Below are positions 8,183-16,593 of a stretch of 35,538 nucleotides of DNA, piece by piece. This DNA is from an uncultured bacterium. GTDB lineage: Bacteria; Planctomycetota; Phycisphaerae; Phycisphaerales; SM1A02. The DNA lies in assembly GCA_903961015.1 (NCBI GenBank), contig CAJCCX010000243.1, positions 1 to 35,538 of the forward strand, read 5' to 3'. Both the position numbers and the translations under genes were made by a program. Below the pieces are notes generated by a model. The model was not told the origin of the DNA. It worked only from the letters and a program-made list of their open reading frames with translations, and did not search any database. Positions within the stretch are counted from its first letter, which is position 1. Each line of letters begins with the position of its first letter.

Positions 8183-11100
8183 ATGAAAATTTCTCGACGA
8201 TTCACAACCAAAGACACGGATGTCTACACCACAACAGAATGGGCGACACGCTCAAGCAAGATCAAGAACCCGGACGGGTCCGTGGTTTTTGCGATGGATG
8301 ATGCCCAGATTCCAAAGGAGTGGAGTCAACTCGCAACCGATATTGTCGTCAGTAAATATTTCCGCAAGGCTGGAGTTCCACAAATCGGCGCTGACGGGAA
8401 GCCGACAACTGGACCAGAACGTTCAGTCAAGCAAGTCGTGCATCGACTTGCTGGATGTTGGAAACACTGGGGAGAAACGCACGGATATTTCGAAACAGCT
8501 GAAGATGCACAGGCGTTTTACGATGAAATCGCTTACATGCTCCTGAACCAAATGGCCGCCCCAAACAGCCCGCAGTGGTTCAACACAGGATTGGCCTGGG
8601 CGTATGGAATCAACGGCCCTGCCCAGGGACATTGGATCGCCGATCACCGAACCGGTGCTCTCGAACGCGCTCCCGATTCTTACACGCATCCACAGCCGCA
8701 CGCATGTTTCATTCAGTCCGTCAATGACGACTTGGTGAATGAAGGCGGCATTATGGATCTTTGGGTGCGCGAGGCGCGACTCTTCAAATATGGATCTGGA
8801 ACAGGCACAAATTTCTCCAGCCTTCGCGGAGACAGCGAGTCTCTTTCAGGTGGTGGAAAGAGTTCAGGCTTGATGAGTTTCCTCAAGATCGGCGACCGTG
8901 CTGCTGGAGCGATTAAGTCTGGCGGAACGACGCGACGCGCAGCAAAGATGTGTTGCTTGAATGTTGATCATCCAGATATCGAAGCGTTTGTAAATTGGAA
9001 AGTCCGAGAAGAAATTAAGGTTGCTGCGTTGGTCGAAGGAATGAAGAAGTTGAGCAAATCGCAGCATGCAGTTGCAGATCGACTCGGTTTGAAATTGGAT
9101 TATGACTTCAACGGTGAATCGTATTACACCGTCAGCGGTCAGAATTCCAATAACTCCGTACGACTCAGCGACGAGTTCATGGACGCCGTAAACACCGACG
9201 GAAATTGGAATCTCATTCGTCGTACCGATGGCGAAGTTGCCAAATCGCTCAATGCGCGCGAACTTTGGGGACAAATCAACGAAGCTGCATGGCACTGTGC
9301 AGACCCTGGCGTCCAATTCGATTCGACAATCAATGCTTGGCACACGTGCCCCGAAGGTGGACGAATCAATGCGAGTAATCCATGCAGCGAATACATGTTC
9401 CTCGACAACACGGCGTGCAATTTGGCGTCGATCAATCTGTTGAAGTTCTATGATTCACGAACGAGAAACTTCGACATTGCAGGCTACGAACATGCAATTC
9501 ACCTCTGGACGATGGTCTTGGAAATTTCGGTGTTGATGGCCTGTTTCCCATCGAAGGAAATCGCCGAACTCTCTTGGAAGTATCGCACGCTTGGATTGGG
9601 TTATGCCAATCTCGGCGCCATGCTGATGCAAGCGGGAACCCCGTACGACAGCGATGAAGGCCGCGCCATTTGCGGAACTCTCAGCGCAATTTTGACTGGT
9701 CGCTCATATGCATCGAGCGCCCTGCTTGCGGCGGAACACGGAGCTTTCGAAGGCTTTGACGAAAACCGCCAGCACATGCTGCGTGTCATTCGCAATCATC
9801 ACCGCGCTGCAAATGGTGTTGCTCGCGACAGCGATGATTATGAATCGCTGCGCTCGCGACCGGTGCCGATCAATCACAAACTCTTTCATGAAAACCGTAT
9901 TGCTCTTGCAAATGCTGACCAACTTCTAGCAAGCGCAACATCTGCGTGGGACGATGCACTCGCTCTGGGTGAGCAATTTGGTTATCGCAATGCGCAAGTC
10001 ACTGTGATTGCGCCGACTGGAACAATTGGCTTGTTGATGGATTGCGACACAACAGGTGTTGAGCCAGACTTCGCACTCACCAAATTCAAGAAGCTTGCTG
10101 GCGGTGGCTACTTCAAGATCGCAAATCAGTCCGTGCGACCCGCACTTTCTGCGCTTGGATATGACATCAAAGAAACAGATGCAATTCTCAAATATGTGAT
10201 GGGAACGCTGACTCTTGATGAGAAAATCCCAGCAACCGACGGTAGCGCTTCAGTCGGATTCCAGAGCCAAACGCTGAGTGAATTCCTGCTTGAGAAGGGT
10301 TTCACTAGCGCAGAATTGGTCAAAGTCGAAAATGGTTTGCCGACCGTCTTTGAATTGTCATTCGCATTTACTGCGTGGTCAATTCCAGAGCGCATTCTGA
10401 CTGGACTTGGAATCAACGCGGAAAAAGCTCGTGCGGACGAGAAATTCAATGGCCTTCGTGTGCTTGGACTGAATGGTCGACAGATCGACGCGCTCAATCG
10501 AACGATCTGCGGAACGCAGACGATCGAAGGCGCTCCACATCTTCTGCCAGAACATCTTGCGGTCTTTGATTGCGCGAACCGCTGCGGAGCACTTGGAACT
10601 CGATTCATCAAGCCGAGTGGTCACATTCACATGATGGCTGCAGCGCAACCATTCATCTCGGGAGCAATCTCGAAGACTGTCAATCTGCCCAACGATGCAA
10701 CTGTCGAAGAAATCGGCGCGTGCTATCAACTCTCTTGGGAACTTGGAATCAAGGCAAACGCGCTTTATCGAGATGGCTGCAAGTTGAGCCAGCCACTTTC
10801 AACAAAGTCTGAAGCTTCCGATCATGCTGAAGAGGAAGACCTTGATGGGCTTGAGGAAGAAAGCAAAAACGCAGAGAAGACACAGGTCGCAATCGTTGCG
10901 CTCGAACCTCGAATCATCGAAGTTGAACGCATCGTCGAGCGTGTCGTGGAACGAGTTGTCGAACGTGTCATCGAAAGACCGATGCGCCGGCGATTGCTTG
11001 ATACTCGTCACTCAATCACGCACAAATTTAATGTGGGTGGTCACGAGGGATATCTCATCGTTGGCCTCTATGAAGATGGACGACCCGGAGAGTTGTTCAT

Positions 11101-11908
11101 CACTATGGCCAAAGAAGGATCCACAATCGGCGGTCTTATGGACTCGCTGGGAACTGCGATCAGCGTTGCGTTGCAATACGGTGTTCCAGTCGAAAGTCTT
11201 GTCACGAAATTCGCTCATCAGCGATTCGAACCGATGGGAATCACGACGAATTCCGACATTCCATTCGCAAAGAGCTTGGTCGATTACATCTTCCGTTGGT
11301 TCGGCATGCAGTTTATTCAGGGCTACCGCGACGCGAATGCGCCAAAGCGTATTTCAGCAAGTGGACATTCCAATGATGGCTTCTCGCCGATGGACATCGG
11401 ACATATGGATCCCTCCATGACAACACCAGCTCCGGCTGCAACTGTTATCCCAACACCAAAGCCAACTTTGGCACCAACTCAGGAGACAACAACATGGTCG
11501 AGCAATCGATTCACAACAACTCAAGATTCACAAACAAAATTGTCCCAGAGCGGAACTCACATCATTGGTCGAACTTCCGACGGGGAGAAGATCGCAGACA
11601 TCTCATCGTCATCGAGAATCACAACATTCTTGCATGCGGACGACGCGAGGAGCAACGACGAATCTGCGATGACTCCAATGACACCAATTATCGTCGAGCA
11701 CGGAGAAATGCGACCGCTGGGACATCCAGCGCAATCGCTGGGACATCCAGCGCAATCGCTGGGAAGTCCCGCACTTACCGCGGCTGATCAGGCAAATGCC
11801 CAGTTGATGGGCGACGCGCCTGCGTGTGATTCTTGTGGCTCAATTACTGTTCGCAACGGCACGTGCTATCGCTGTTGGAATTGCGGTAGCAGCATGGGGT
11901 GCAGTTGA
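8183..11908 (+). CDS. nrdJ: Vitamin B12-dependent ribonucleotide reductase (class II)
   Basis: Reduces ribonucleotides to deoxyribonucleotides using adenosylcobalamin to generate the thiyl radical, so it needs neither oxygen nor an R2 subunit. The track starts at 8123, but ATG 8183 (MKISRRFTTKD) is the better start, giving 1241 aa. The reductase barrel shows CCLNVDHPDIEAF (first redox Cys) and the active-site N-P-C-S-E motif in NASNPCSEYMFLDNTACNLAS. Residues about 910-935 are a charged linker of VER repeats leading into the family's TSCPD-type domain (FNVGGHEGYLIVGLYEDG), then a low-complexity Thr/Pro/Ser stretch. It ends with a Cys-rich tail (CDSCGS...CYRCWNCGSSMGCS), typical for re-reduction of the active site. 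Upstream dcd supports a nucleotide-supply cluster. Confidence 0.94.
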   Translation: MKISRRFTTKDTDVYTTTEWATRSSKIKNPDGSVVFAMDDAQIPKEWSQLATDIVVSKYFRKAGVPQIGADGKPTTGPERSVKQVVHRLAGCWKHWGETHGYFETAEDAQAFYDEIAYMLLNQMAAPNSPQWFNTGLAWAYGINGPAQGHWIADHRTGALERAPDSYTHPQPHACFIQSVNDDLVNEGGIMDLWVREARLFKYGSGTGTNFSSLRGDSESLSGGGKSSGLMSFLKIGDRAAGAIKSGGTTRRAAKMCCLNVDHPDIEAFVNWKVREEIKVAALVEGMKKLSKSQHAVADRLGLKLDYDFNGESYYTVSGQNSNNSVRLSDEFMDAVNTDGNWNLIRRTDGEVAKSLNARELWGQINEAAWHCADPGVQFDSTINAWHTCPEGGRINASNPCSEYMFLDNTACNLASINLLKFYDSRTRNFDIAGYEHAIHLWTMVLEISVLMACFPSKEIAELSWKYRTLGLGYANLGAMLMQAGTPYDSDEGRAICGTLSAILTGRSYASSALLAAEHGAFEGFDENRQHMLRVIRNHHRAANGVARDSDDYESLRSRPVPINHKLFHENRIALANADQLLASATSAWDDALALGEQFGYRNAQVTVIAPTGTIGLLMDCDTTGVEPDFALTKFKKLAGGGYFKIANQSVRPALSALGYDIKETDAILKYVMGTLTLDEKIPATDGSASVGFQSQTLSEFLLEKGFTSAELVKVENGLPTVFELSFAFTAWSIPERILTGLGINAEKARADEKFNGLRVLGLNGRQIDALNRTICGTQTIEGAPHLLPEHLAVFDCANRCGALGTRFIKPSGHIHMMAAAQPFISGAISKTVNLPNDATVEEIGACYQLSWELGIKANALYRDGCKLSQPLSTKSEASDHAEEEDLDGLEEESKNAEKTQVAIVALEPRIIEVERIVERVVERVVERVIERPMRRRLLDTRHSITHKFNVGGHEGYLIVGLYEDGRPGELFITMAKEGSTIGGLMDSLGTAISVALQYGVPVESLVTKFAHQRFEPMGITTNSDIPFAKSLVDYIFRWFGMQFIQGYRDANAPKRISASGHSNDGFSPMDIGHMDPSMTTPAPAATVIPTPKPTLAPTQETTTWSSNRFTTTQDSQTKLSQSGTHIIGRTSDGEKIADISSSSRITTFLHADDARSNDESAMTPMTPIIVEHGEMRPLGHPAQSLGHPAQSLGSPALTAADQANAQLMGDAPACDSCGSITVRNGTCYRCWNCGSSMGCS
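11715..11756 (+). repeat. 21-bp tandem repeat inside nrdJ
   Basis: Two perfect copies of cgctgggacatccagcgcaat (11715-11735 and 11736-11756) are followed by a decayed third. In protein this is LGHPAQS twice, then LGSPALT. The unit is 21 bp, so the frame is kept. It sits in the linker before the Cys-rich tail and is a likely slippage site. Confidence 0.9.
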
Positions 11909-11925
11909 TTGGTGCTGATGAATAT

Positions 11926-11949
11926 TTCAACGACTCATTCAACGACTCA
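11926..11949 (+). repeat. 12-bp tandem direct repeat after nrdJ
   Basis: ttcaacgactca occurs twice back to back just after the nrdJ stop. It is followed by a hairpin ggcatcg/cgatgcc (11960-11966 with 11978-11984). This may belong to the nrdJ 3' UTR or be upstream sequence of the next RNA element. No function is assigned. Confidence 0.6.
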
Positions 11950-11997
11950 AAGGGGGTCGGGCATCGATCTACTCCGACGATGCCTGATCCTCACAGT

Positions 11998-12191
11998 TTT
12001 CGCAGTGGTTCTGGTCAGGGTTTTTTGAAACGGTTGGCGAGTGAATGGATTTTCCTTGCACTGGTTGGATACGCACGGAAACGGTGGATTCCAACCCCCT
12101 TATTTGGCGGGGAGAACCTGGCTACAAGAGGGTGACCGACTCTCAGGCTTGACCACTGCGGAATTTTGATCGAGGTTCAGGATGGACCTCG
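11998..12191 (+). ncRNA. Candidate structured RNA downstream of nrdJ
   Basis: A 12-bp closing helix pairs tttcgcagtggt (11998-12009) with accactgcggaa (12152-12163), allowing one G-U. Inside are ggtca/tgacc (12013-12017 with 12133-12137) and ggttgga/tccaacc (12063-12069 with 12090-12096). A competing hairpin pairs cctg 12117-12120 with cagg 12144-12147 and agag with ctct. A hairpin cgaggt/acctcg (12171-12191) and then a strong terminator follow, so a discrete RNA of about 240 nt is plausible. There is no convincing ORF. It lacks the conserved cores of RNase P RNA, tmRNA and SRP RNA as I know them. The ggctacaag segment near the 3' arm faintly recalls the ggttaca of 6S RNA, which is not enough to name it. 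Confidence 0.45.
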
Positions 12192-12201
12192 GAGTTCTTA
12201 C

Positions 12202-12237
12202 CCCGTCGTAGCGCACGCGCGCTGCGGCGGGTTTTTT
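12202..12237 (+). terminator. Strong intrinsic terminator
   Basis: A 13-bp stem pairs 12202-12214 with 12219-12231 around a 4-nt loop and is followed directly by six T. Two of the pairs are G-U on the plus strand only, which fixes the direction as plus. It ends the candidate RNA or the nrdJ transcript and leaves only about 25 nt before the start of the DUF3754 gene. Confidence 0.9.
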
Positions 12238-12262
12238 GTTGGAGCTATCCTTCGTCATCACG

Positions 12263-13486
12263 ATGACTCCGAGTGCCCTCATCAAATCCGCCGTCAAGAA
12301 GAATCATGTGATCACCGTTTCGCAAGAACGAATTCTGAGTGTGATTGGTGAAGGGTTGACAGATGCGAATCACTTCACGCGAACACTTCGTCTCATTCGC
12401 CTCCTGTTGCGCACGGAAATCGATCAACAGTCGATCGAAATGCGACAGCGAATCGACACGATTGTGCATAGTTGCGATCGCAAATTGCCCATTGAACAAA
12501 GAGAAGCCGAGAGCACACGACTGACCAACGATATTCGTGCGATTCTGACCCGTGCAAACTATGCTGAACTCTCCGAAAGCGATCTTCAAACTGCGTTCAC
12601 AACTCAGTCACTGATTCGTCTGAACATACAAATCAATCGCAAACTCTGGAAGAGATCCGTCATTTTCGCGCGTGGAAGACACTTCACTTCCCAAACCGTC
12701 AGTGCTTGGTTCGGTCTGCGCAAGAAGACAATCAAACTTGAAGTCTTTGATCGCCTCTTTCTCTATGTGGAGCACCAACGAAAGCCCAATACAAAGCAGA
12801 AACCAAACGCAGCCAGTGAGCCCCCTTCGTTCTATGTTCGACTCTTCGAAAACATCCCCGTCGCAGATATGGAAATGCTCTTTCCAAACTGCGCGGTCGG
12901 AATGCACAACCTAGACAAATGCATCATGTTCGGCCCAGCGATTTTTGCCGTCATCGGAATCTCTGCTGGCATTCGCGCGAGTTGGATTGCGCTGTATAGT
13001 TCCGCTCGCTGGCAACTTGGAATCGATACCGCACCTCCTGATGTTCCTGGTGGCGCGCTCGCGGCCATAGGTGGCGGATTGGTCGCACTCATCATCTGGG
13101 GATATACGCAATTCAGTCGATACCAAAAAATGCGGTTGAAATATCTCAAGATCCTTGCGGACATGATCCTGTATCGAATGCTTGATCGAGATATGGGTGC
13201 AGCCGCACGCGTCTTGGATGAAGCGAGCGAAGAGGAATCGAAAGAGGCAATACTGGGCTACCGATTTCTGCTCGACGGCCCATCGACTGTGGATGCACTT
13301 GACGCAAAGATTGAGAGTTGGCTTCAAACACAATTCCAAGTGGAGATCGACTTTGAGGTCGACGACGCACTTGCGAAACTCGATCGACTTGGGATTGCGT
13401 CATGTTCGAATGGTGTTTGGACCGCAAAGTCGCCATCGGCCTTGATCCCTCACTTGCTTACTCAGTGGAATGCGTTGGCGCAGTAA
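12263..13486 (+). CDS. DUF3754 (TMEM143-like) membrane protein
   Basis: Function unknown. The 407-aa protein matches the DUF3754 layout: a soluble N-terminal half containing VFDRLFLYVEH, the signature FENIPVADMEMLFPN followed by LDKCIMFGPA, two membrane segments (about residues 223-243 and 264-286, GALAAIGGGLVALIIWGY), then a cytosolic helix-rich tail with YRMLDRDMGAAARVLDEASEEESKEAILGY. The ORF track begins at a TTG in the T tract of the terminator; the ATG at 12263 is preferred, although no good ribosome binding site precedes it. It must use a promoter overlapping the terminator, a very short leader, or readthrough. It is followed 9 nt later by a lipoprotein gene, so the pair is probably one operon. 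Confidence 0.85.
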   Translation: MTPSALIKSAVKKNHVITVSQERILSVIGEGLTDANHFTRTLRLIRLLLRTEIDQQSIEMRQRIDTIVHSCDRKLPIEQREAESTRLTNDIRAILTRANYAELSESDLQTAFTTQSLIRLNIQINRKLWKRSVIFARGRHFTSQTVSAWFGLRKKTIKLEVFDRLFLYVEHQRKPNTKQKPNAASEPPSFYVRLFENIPVADMEMLFPNCAVGMHNLDKCIMFGPAIFAVIGISAGIRASWIALYSSARWQLGIDTAPPDVPGGALAAIGGGLVALIIWGYTQFSRYQKMRLKYLKILADMILYRMLDRDMGAAARVLDEASEEESKEAILGYRFLLDGPSTVDALDAKIESWLQTQFQVEIDFEVDDALAKLDRLGIASCSNGVWTAKSPSALIPHLLTQWNALAQ

Positions 13487-13495
13487 ACTGACTCC

Positions 13496-13966
13496 ATGCG
13501 AAAACTTTCACCCTGGATAAGCAGAAAACCAAGCACTTTTGTCGGTTCGTTGGCCTCGCTCGTTTTCGCAGCCACTTTGATCTCCTGCGGCGCGCCGGCA
13601 CTGCCACCCAGCGGGACGCTTCCACCAAACGCCGCCGCATCACAACCCCGCGCATCCGCCGCATCCCCGATCACGATCCAACATCTCGTGCTGATCAAAT
13701 TGAAAGACACGAATGATCGCGCAGCTCTTGAAAAAGATTGCAACGCGAAACTCTCTTCGATTCTTGGCGTCCTCGAATTTTCACTCGCCCGTCCAATAGA
13801 CATTGGCCGAAAAAATGTCGATGGTGATTACGACGTTGCCGTCAGTGTGGAGTTCGCATCCACCGATGCATACAAGGCATATCTTGTTCATCCAGATCAT
13901 CTTGCTCTTGTCGGCGCGTGGAAAGAAAAGTCCAAGTCCATGCGAATCTTTGACTATGGCAACTAA
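13496..13966 (+). CDS. Lipoprotein with Dabb (stress-responsive alpha/beta barrel) domain
   Basis: The 156-aa protein has a signal peptide and lipobox LISC with C31 as the lipidated residue, then a Pro/Ala-rich spacer. From about residue 60 it carries a Dabb-type ferredoxin-like domain: IQHLVLIKLKD at the start and YKAYLVHPDHLALV near the end are typical of the family. Dabb domains are small dimeric barrels, several with stress-linked but poorly defined roles. It lies 9 nt after the DUF3754 gene and converges on fbp. The specific substrate or partner is not known. Confidence 0.85.
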   Translation: MRKLSPWISRKPSTFVGSLASLVFAATLISCGAPALPPSGTLPPNAAASQPRASAASPITIQHLVLIKLKDTNDRAALEKDCNAKLSSILGVLEFSLARPIDIGRKNVDGDYDVAVSVEFASTDAYKAYLVHPDHLALVGAWKEKSKSMRIFDYGN

Positions 13967-14011
13967 GTTGTGATCCTGAAAAAACTCGGCACCACTTCGT
14001 CAAACGCAAAA

Positions 14012-15010
14012 TCAACTCGCAGAGATATGTCGCATCACAGCTTTTACTTCATCACTGCTTCCCAGAACAAGCGGAACTCGTTCGTGCAGTTTTTTCGGCT
14101 GCACATCCAAAGTTGGCGTTTTTCCACAGATGCTCATTCCGCCGGCCTGCTCCATGATCATTGCCATCGGATTGGCTTCGTACAACAATCGCAATTTGCC
14201 ATCTGGGTGTGAAGTCGTAGGCGGATAGAGAAAGACGCCGCCATTGATCAGTGTGCGATGTACATCCGCACACAAACTTCCGGTGTAACGAGATGAATAA
14301 TAGTTTGCATGCGCCCACTTCAAATACTCCTGATATCCCTGTGGAAATGAAGAGGAATATGCCTCGTTGACCGAATAGACGCGTTTCGCTGGTGGAATGC
14401 GCATTCCTTTTTTAACCAAGATGAACGATCCAATATTTGGATTGAGTTCGAAGAGATCGACTCCAGAGCCCGTCGTGATCACAAACGCAGTGGAAGGACC
14501 ATACAAAATATATCCAGCCGCAATTTGCTTTCGACCTGACTGACAGACCGTTTCCTCGGCGGATTCGATCAGCGGATCATTTCGCAAGATTGTAAAAATC
14601 GATCCCACTGCCCCGTTGGTATCAAGCGTGCTCGATCCATCGAGTGGATCGAAGAGCACGCAATACTTCCCACCTTCAGTGCCGCGCCGCATGATCGTGG
14701 GTTCTTCGTCTTCTTCGCTGGCCAACACGGCAATGGACGCACGTGAACCAAGACATCGCATCAAAATATCATTGGCAATGATATCCATCCGTTGCTGAGA
14801 CTCTCCTTGCACATTGGTCGACCCATGTTCGCCAAGCACATTTTCTAAGCGTGCGCGACGAACTCGGTCGGCAATCGCTTTGCCTGCAAGCGAGATGGCG
14901 CTGATGATCCACGAAAAATCACCGCTTGCTCCAGGGTGAAGCGACTCTTCAGAGAGAATGTGACTTTGCAGCGAAAACAGATTGCTAGTGCTTGATCCAG
15001 TGTGGTCCAT
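14012..15010 (-). CDS. fbp: Fructose-1,6-bisphosphatase class I
   Basis: Gluconeogenic phosphatase converting fructose-1,6-bisphosphate to fructose-6-phosphate with Mg. The 332-aa protein has the class I motifs: NVQGESQQRMDIIAND, the metal-binding EEDEEP, the signature FDPLDGSSTLDTN, and the C-terminal YEANPMAMIMEQAGG segment. The start ATG at 15010 follows a 5' region with a hairpin and a minus-strand terminator (15137-15172), which may control it. It is convergent with the Dabb lipoprotein gene, 45 nt away, and divergent from thiolase. I see no unusual residue in the active site. Confidence 0.95.
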   Translation of the reverse strand: MDHTGSSTSNLFSLQSHILSEESLHPGASGDFSWIISAISLAGKAIADRVRRARLENVLGEHGSTNVQGESQQRMDIIANDILMRCLGSRASIAVLASEEDEEPTIMRRGTEGGKYCVLFDPLDGSSTLDTNGAVGSIFTILRNDPLIESAEETVCQSGRKQIAAGYILYGPSTAFVITTGSGVDLFELNPNIGSFILVKKGMRIPPAKRVYSVNEAYSSSFPQGYQEYLKWAHANYYSSRYTGSLCADVHRTLINGGVFLYPPTTSHPDGKLRLLYEANPMAMIMEQAGGMSICGKTPTLDVQPKKLHERVPLVLGSSDEVKAVMRHISAS

Positions 15011-15071
15011 GCGAAAATCTCCTAAGAGTCATTGAACCATAAATTACGCTCTTAAGAATTAATGCGACGCG

Positions 15072-15128
15072 CCACAGCGCAGTGTCCATGAACACCATCG
15101 GTCACGGACATCGCCATGCATGGCTGTG
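15072..15128 (-). promoter_or_regulatory. Structured leader element upstream of fbp
   Basis: Two nested inverted repeats: cacagc/gctgtg (15072-15077 with 15123-15128) enclosing a 9-bp stem tgtccatga/tcacggaca (15082-15090 with 15101-15109). The element lies between the minus-strand terminator and the fbp start, so it would sit in the 5' UTR of fbp if the transcript starts further upstream. Function is unknown; an attenuation or stability role is an inference. Confidence 0.4.
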
Positions 15129-15136
15129 ATTCTTTC

Positions 15137-15172
15137 AAAAAAAGACCGCACAACCCAAAGGGTCGAGCGGTC
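15137..15172 (-). terminator. Intrinsic terminator on the minus strand, upstream of fbp
   Basis: The stem gaccgc/gcggtc (15144-15149 with 15167-15172) holds an inner stem accc-aaa-gggt, and is followed on the minus strand by seven T (plus-strand A run 15137-15143). There is no T tract on the plus side, so it points at transcripts coming from the thiolase side. No minus-strand gene is seen there, so it either ends an unannotated RNA within 15173-15390 or acts as an attenuator in a long fbp leader. Confidence 0.6.
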
Positions 15173-15376
15173 AAGGGGAAAAAATTGAGGTTGCACGCTG
15201 CTTCCTCTTCCAATTTGGTACGCCTCGAATTGCTCGGAGTTCAATTGTCCTGAGTATTTTTCTTGGCAAATTCGCACTTTTCGGCGATCGGTGTACTCTT
15301 CCGCCCCGATCGAGTCCGTCGTATCGATCACTGTTTCGAGAGATTTCACCGCATTCACAGGCACAATTTCAAAGGC

Positions 15377-15384
15377 AAAAGGAG
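15377..15384 (+). promoter_or_regulatory. Ribosome binding site of thiolase
   Basis: aaaaggag ends 7 nt before the ATG at 15392 and decides the start, against the 43-codon longer frame in the ORF track. Confidence 0.8.
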
Positions 15385-15391
15385 ATTCGCA

Positions 15392-16567
15392 ATGTCTCAA
15401 CCGCTCATTCTCGCCGCTCGCAGAACACCAACTGGCAAATTTCAGGGATCTCTTGCGCGAATTCCATCTCCGCAACTTGGCGCCTTCGCCATCGCGGCTG
15501 CCCTTGCTGATGTTCCTGGCGCTGCCGCAAAGATCGACGAGTGCATTATGGGATGCGTTTTACAGGCTGGGGTCGGTCAAAACCCAGCCCGTCAAGCTGG
15601 GCTACGCGCTGGACTCCCGTCGTCGCTCAGCGCCGTCACTGTCAATAAAGTGTGTGGGTCGGGTCTGCATGCAGTCATGATGGCCGCGCAATCAATCCGC
15701 GCAGGCGACAACCATCTTGTCGTAGCAGGTGGAATGGAAAATATGGATTTGGCTCCGCACTTGGCATCCGTTCGATCTGGTGTGCGTTATGGCAAGTTCG
15801 AAGCGCTCGATCACATGGAGTATGACGGTCTTCGCTGTGCGTTCGAAGGATGGGGCATGGGACTCGCAGCGGAACACATTGCAACATCTCACGGCATCTC
15901 TCGTGCGGAACAGGATCGATTCAGCGCGCAGAGTCATGTGCGAGCCGCGCATGCCACCACGCAAGGATGGTTTCGCAAGGAAATCGTTGCACTCACCGCA
16001 GAACAAATCAAGCAGAAGACTGGGCTTGATGTGGACGAAGGATTCCGCGCAGAGAGTTCTGCTGAAACCCTTGCGAAATTGAAACCTGCATTTAAGCCAG
16101 ACGGAACTGTCACTGCTGCGAATGCGAGCCAAATCTCAGATGGCGCGGCAGCATTGATCGTGGCATCAGAAGCGGCGGCGAAATTACTCAACGCGAAGGC
16201 TCTTGCACGCATCTTGGGTTCCAACACAGTTGGTGTCGAACCAAAGGAACTTTTTTTCGCCCCTGCTCTGGGCATCGAAAAAATCCTCAAAGATCATTCA
16301 CTTTCTGTGGATGACATCGATCTTTTCGAGATCAACGAAGCGTTTGCAGCGCAAGTTCTTTGCAATACGAAACACCTAAAAATCAGCGAAGAAAAGGTCA
16401 ATGTTGGCGGTGGCGGGATTGCGATGGGACACCCGATCGGTGCAAGTGGCGCGCGCGTTCTGGTCACACTGGTTCACCACCTCATTCGAACCAATGGGCG
16501 CAGAGGAATTTGCAGCCTGTGCTTGGGCGGTGGCAACGCAGTGACGATGTTGATCGAACGAGTCTGA
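15392..16567 (+). CDS. Acetyl-CoA C-acetyltransferase (thiolase)
   Basis: Condenses or cleaves acetyl-CoA units (acetoacetyl-CoA to two acetyl-CoA). From the ATG at 15392 the protein is 391 aa, the normal biosynthetic thiolase length, beginning MSQPLILAARRTPTG. The nucleophile is C88 in NKVCGSGLHAV; H347 lies in MGHPIGASGARV and the second catalytic Cys is C377 in CSLCLGGGNA. These positions match the Zoogloea-type enzyme to within one residue. No hydroxyacyl-CoA dehydrogenase or polyester synthase neighbours are present, so the pathway (mevalonate, ketone, beta-oxidation) is open and neither atoB nor phaA is assigned. It converges with a hypothetical gene 26 nt away. Confidence 0.94.
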   Translation: MSQPLILAARRTPTGKFQGSLARIPSPQLGAFAIAAALADVPGAAAKIDECIMGCVLQAGVGQNPARQAGLRAGLPSSLSAVTVNKVCGSGLHAVMMAAQSIRAGDNHLVVAGGMENMDLAPHLASVRSGVRYGKFEALDHMEYDGLRCAFEGWGMGLAAEHIATSHGISRAEQDRFSAQSHVRAAHATTQGWFRKEIVALTAEQIKQKTGLDVDEGFRAESSAETLAKLKPAFKPDGTVTAANASQISDGAAALIVASEAAAKLLNAKALARILGSNTVGVEPKELFFAPALGIEKILKDHSLSVDDIDLFEINEAFAAQVLCNTKHLKISEEKVNVGGGGIAMGHPIGASGARVLVTLVHHLIRTNGRRGICSLCLGGGNAVTMLIERV

Positions 16568-16593
16568 AGCAGAATGCGCTCGACGCAGAGAAA

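Noticed and set aside
15173-15260. Minus-strand segment resembling the SRP RNA loop (ggaagaggaagcagc) before a terminator
   Set aside because: The near-universal 'cagg...ccGGAAgg' context is missing and the tetraloop closing pairs do not form properly. Size and terminator fit, but the sequence does not, so it is left as an unspecified possible RNA.
15059-15475. 138-aa minus-strand ORF in the fbp/thiolase gap
   Set aside because: It spans a terminator, a hairpin element and the start of thiolase, and its composition is unlike a protein; treated as a chance frame.
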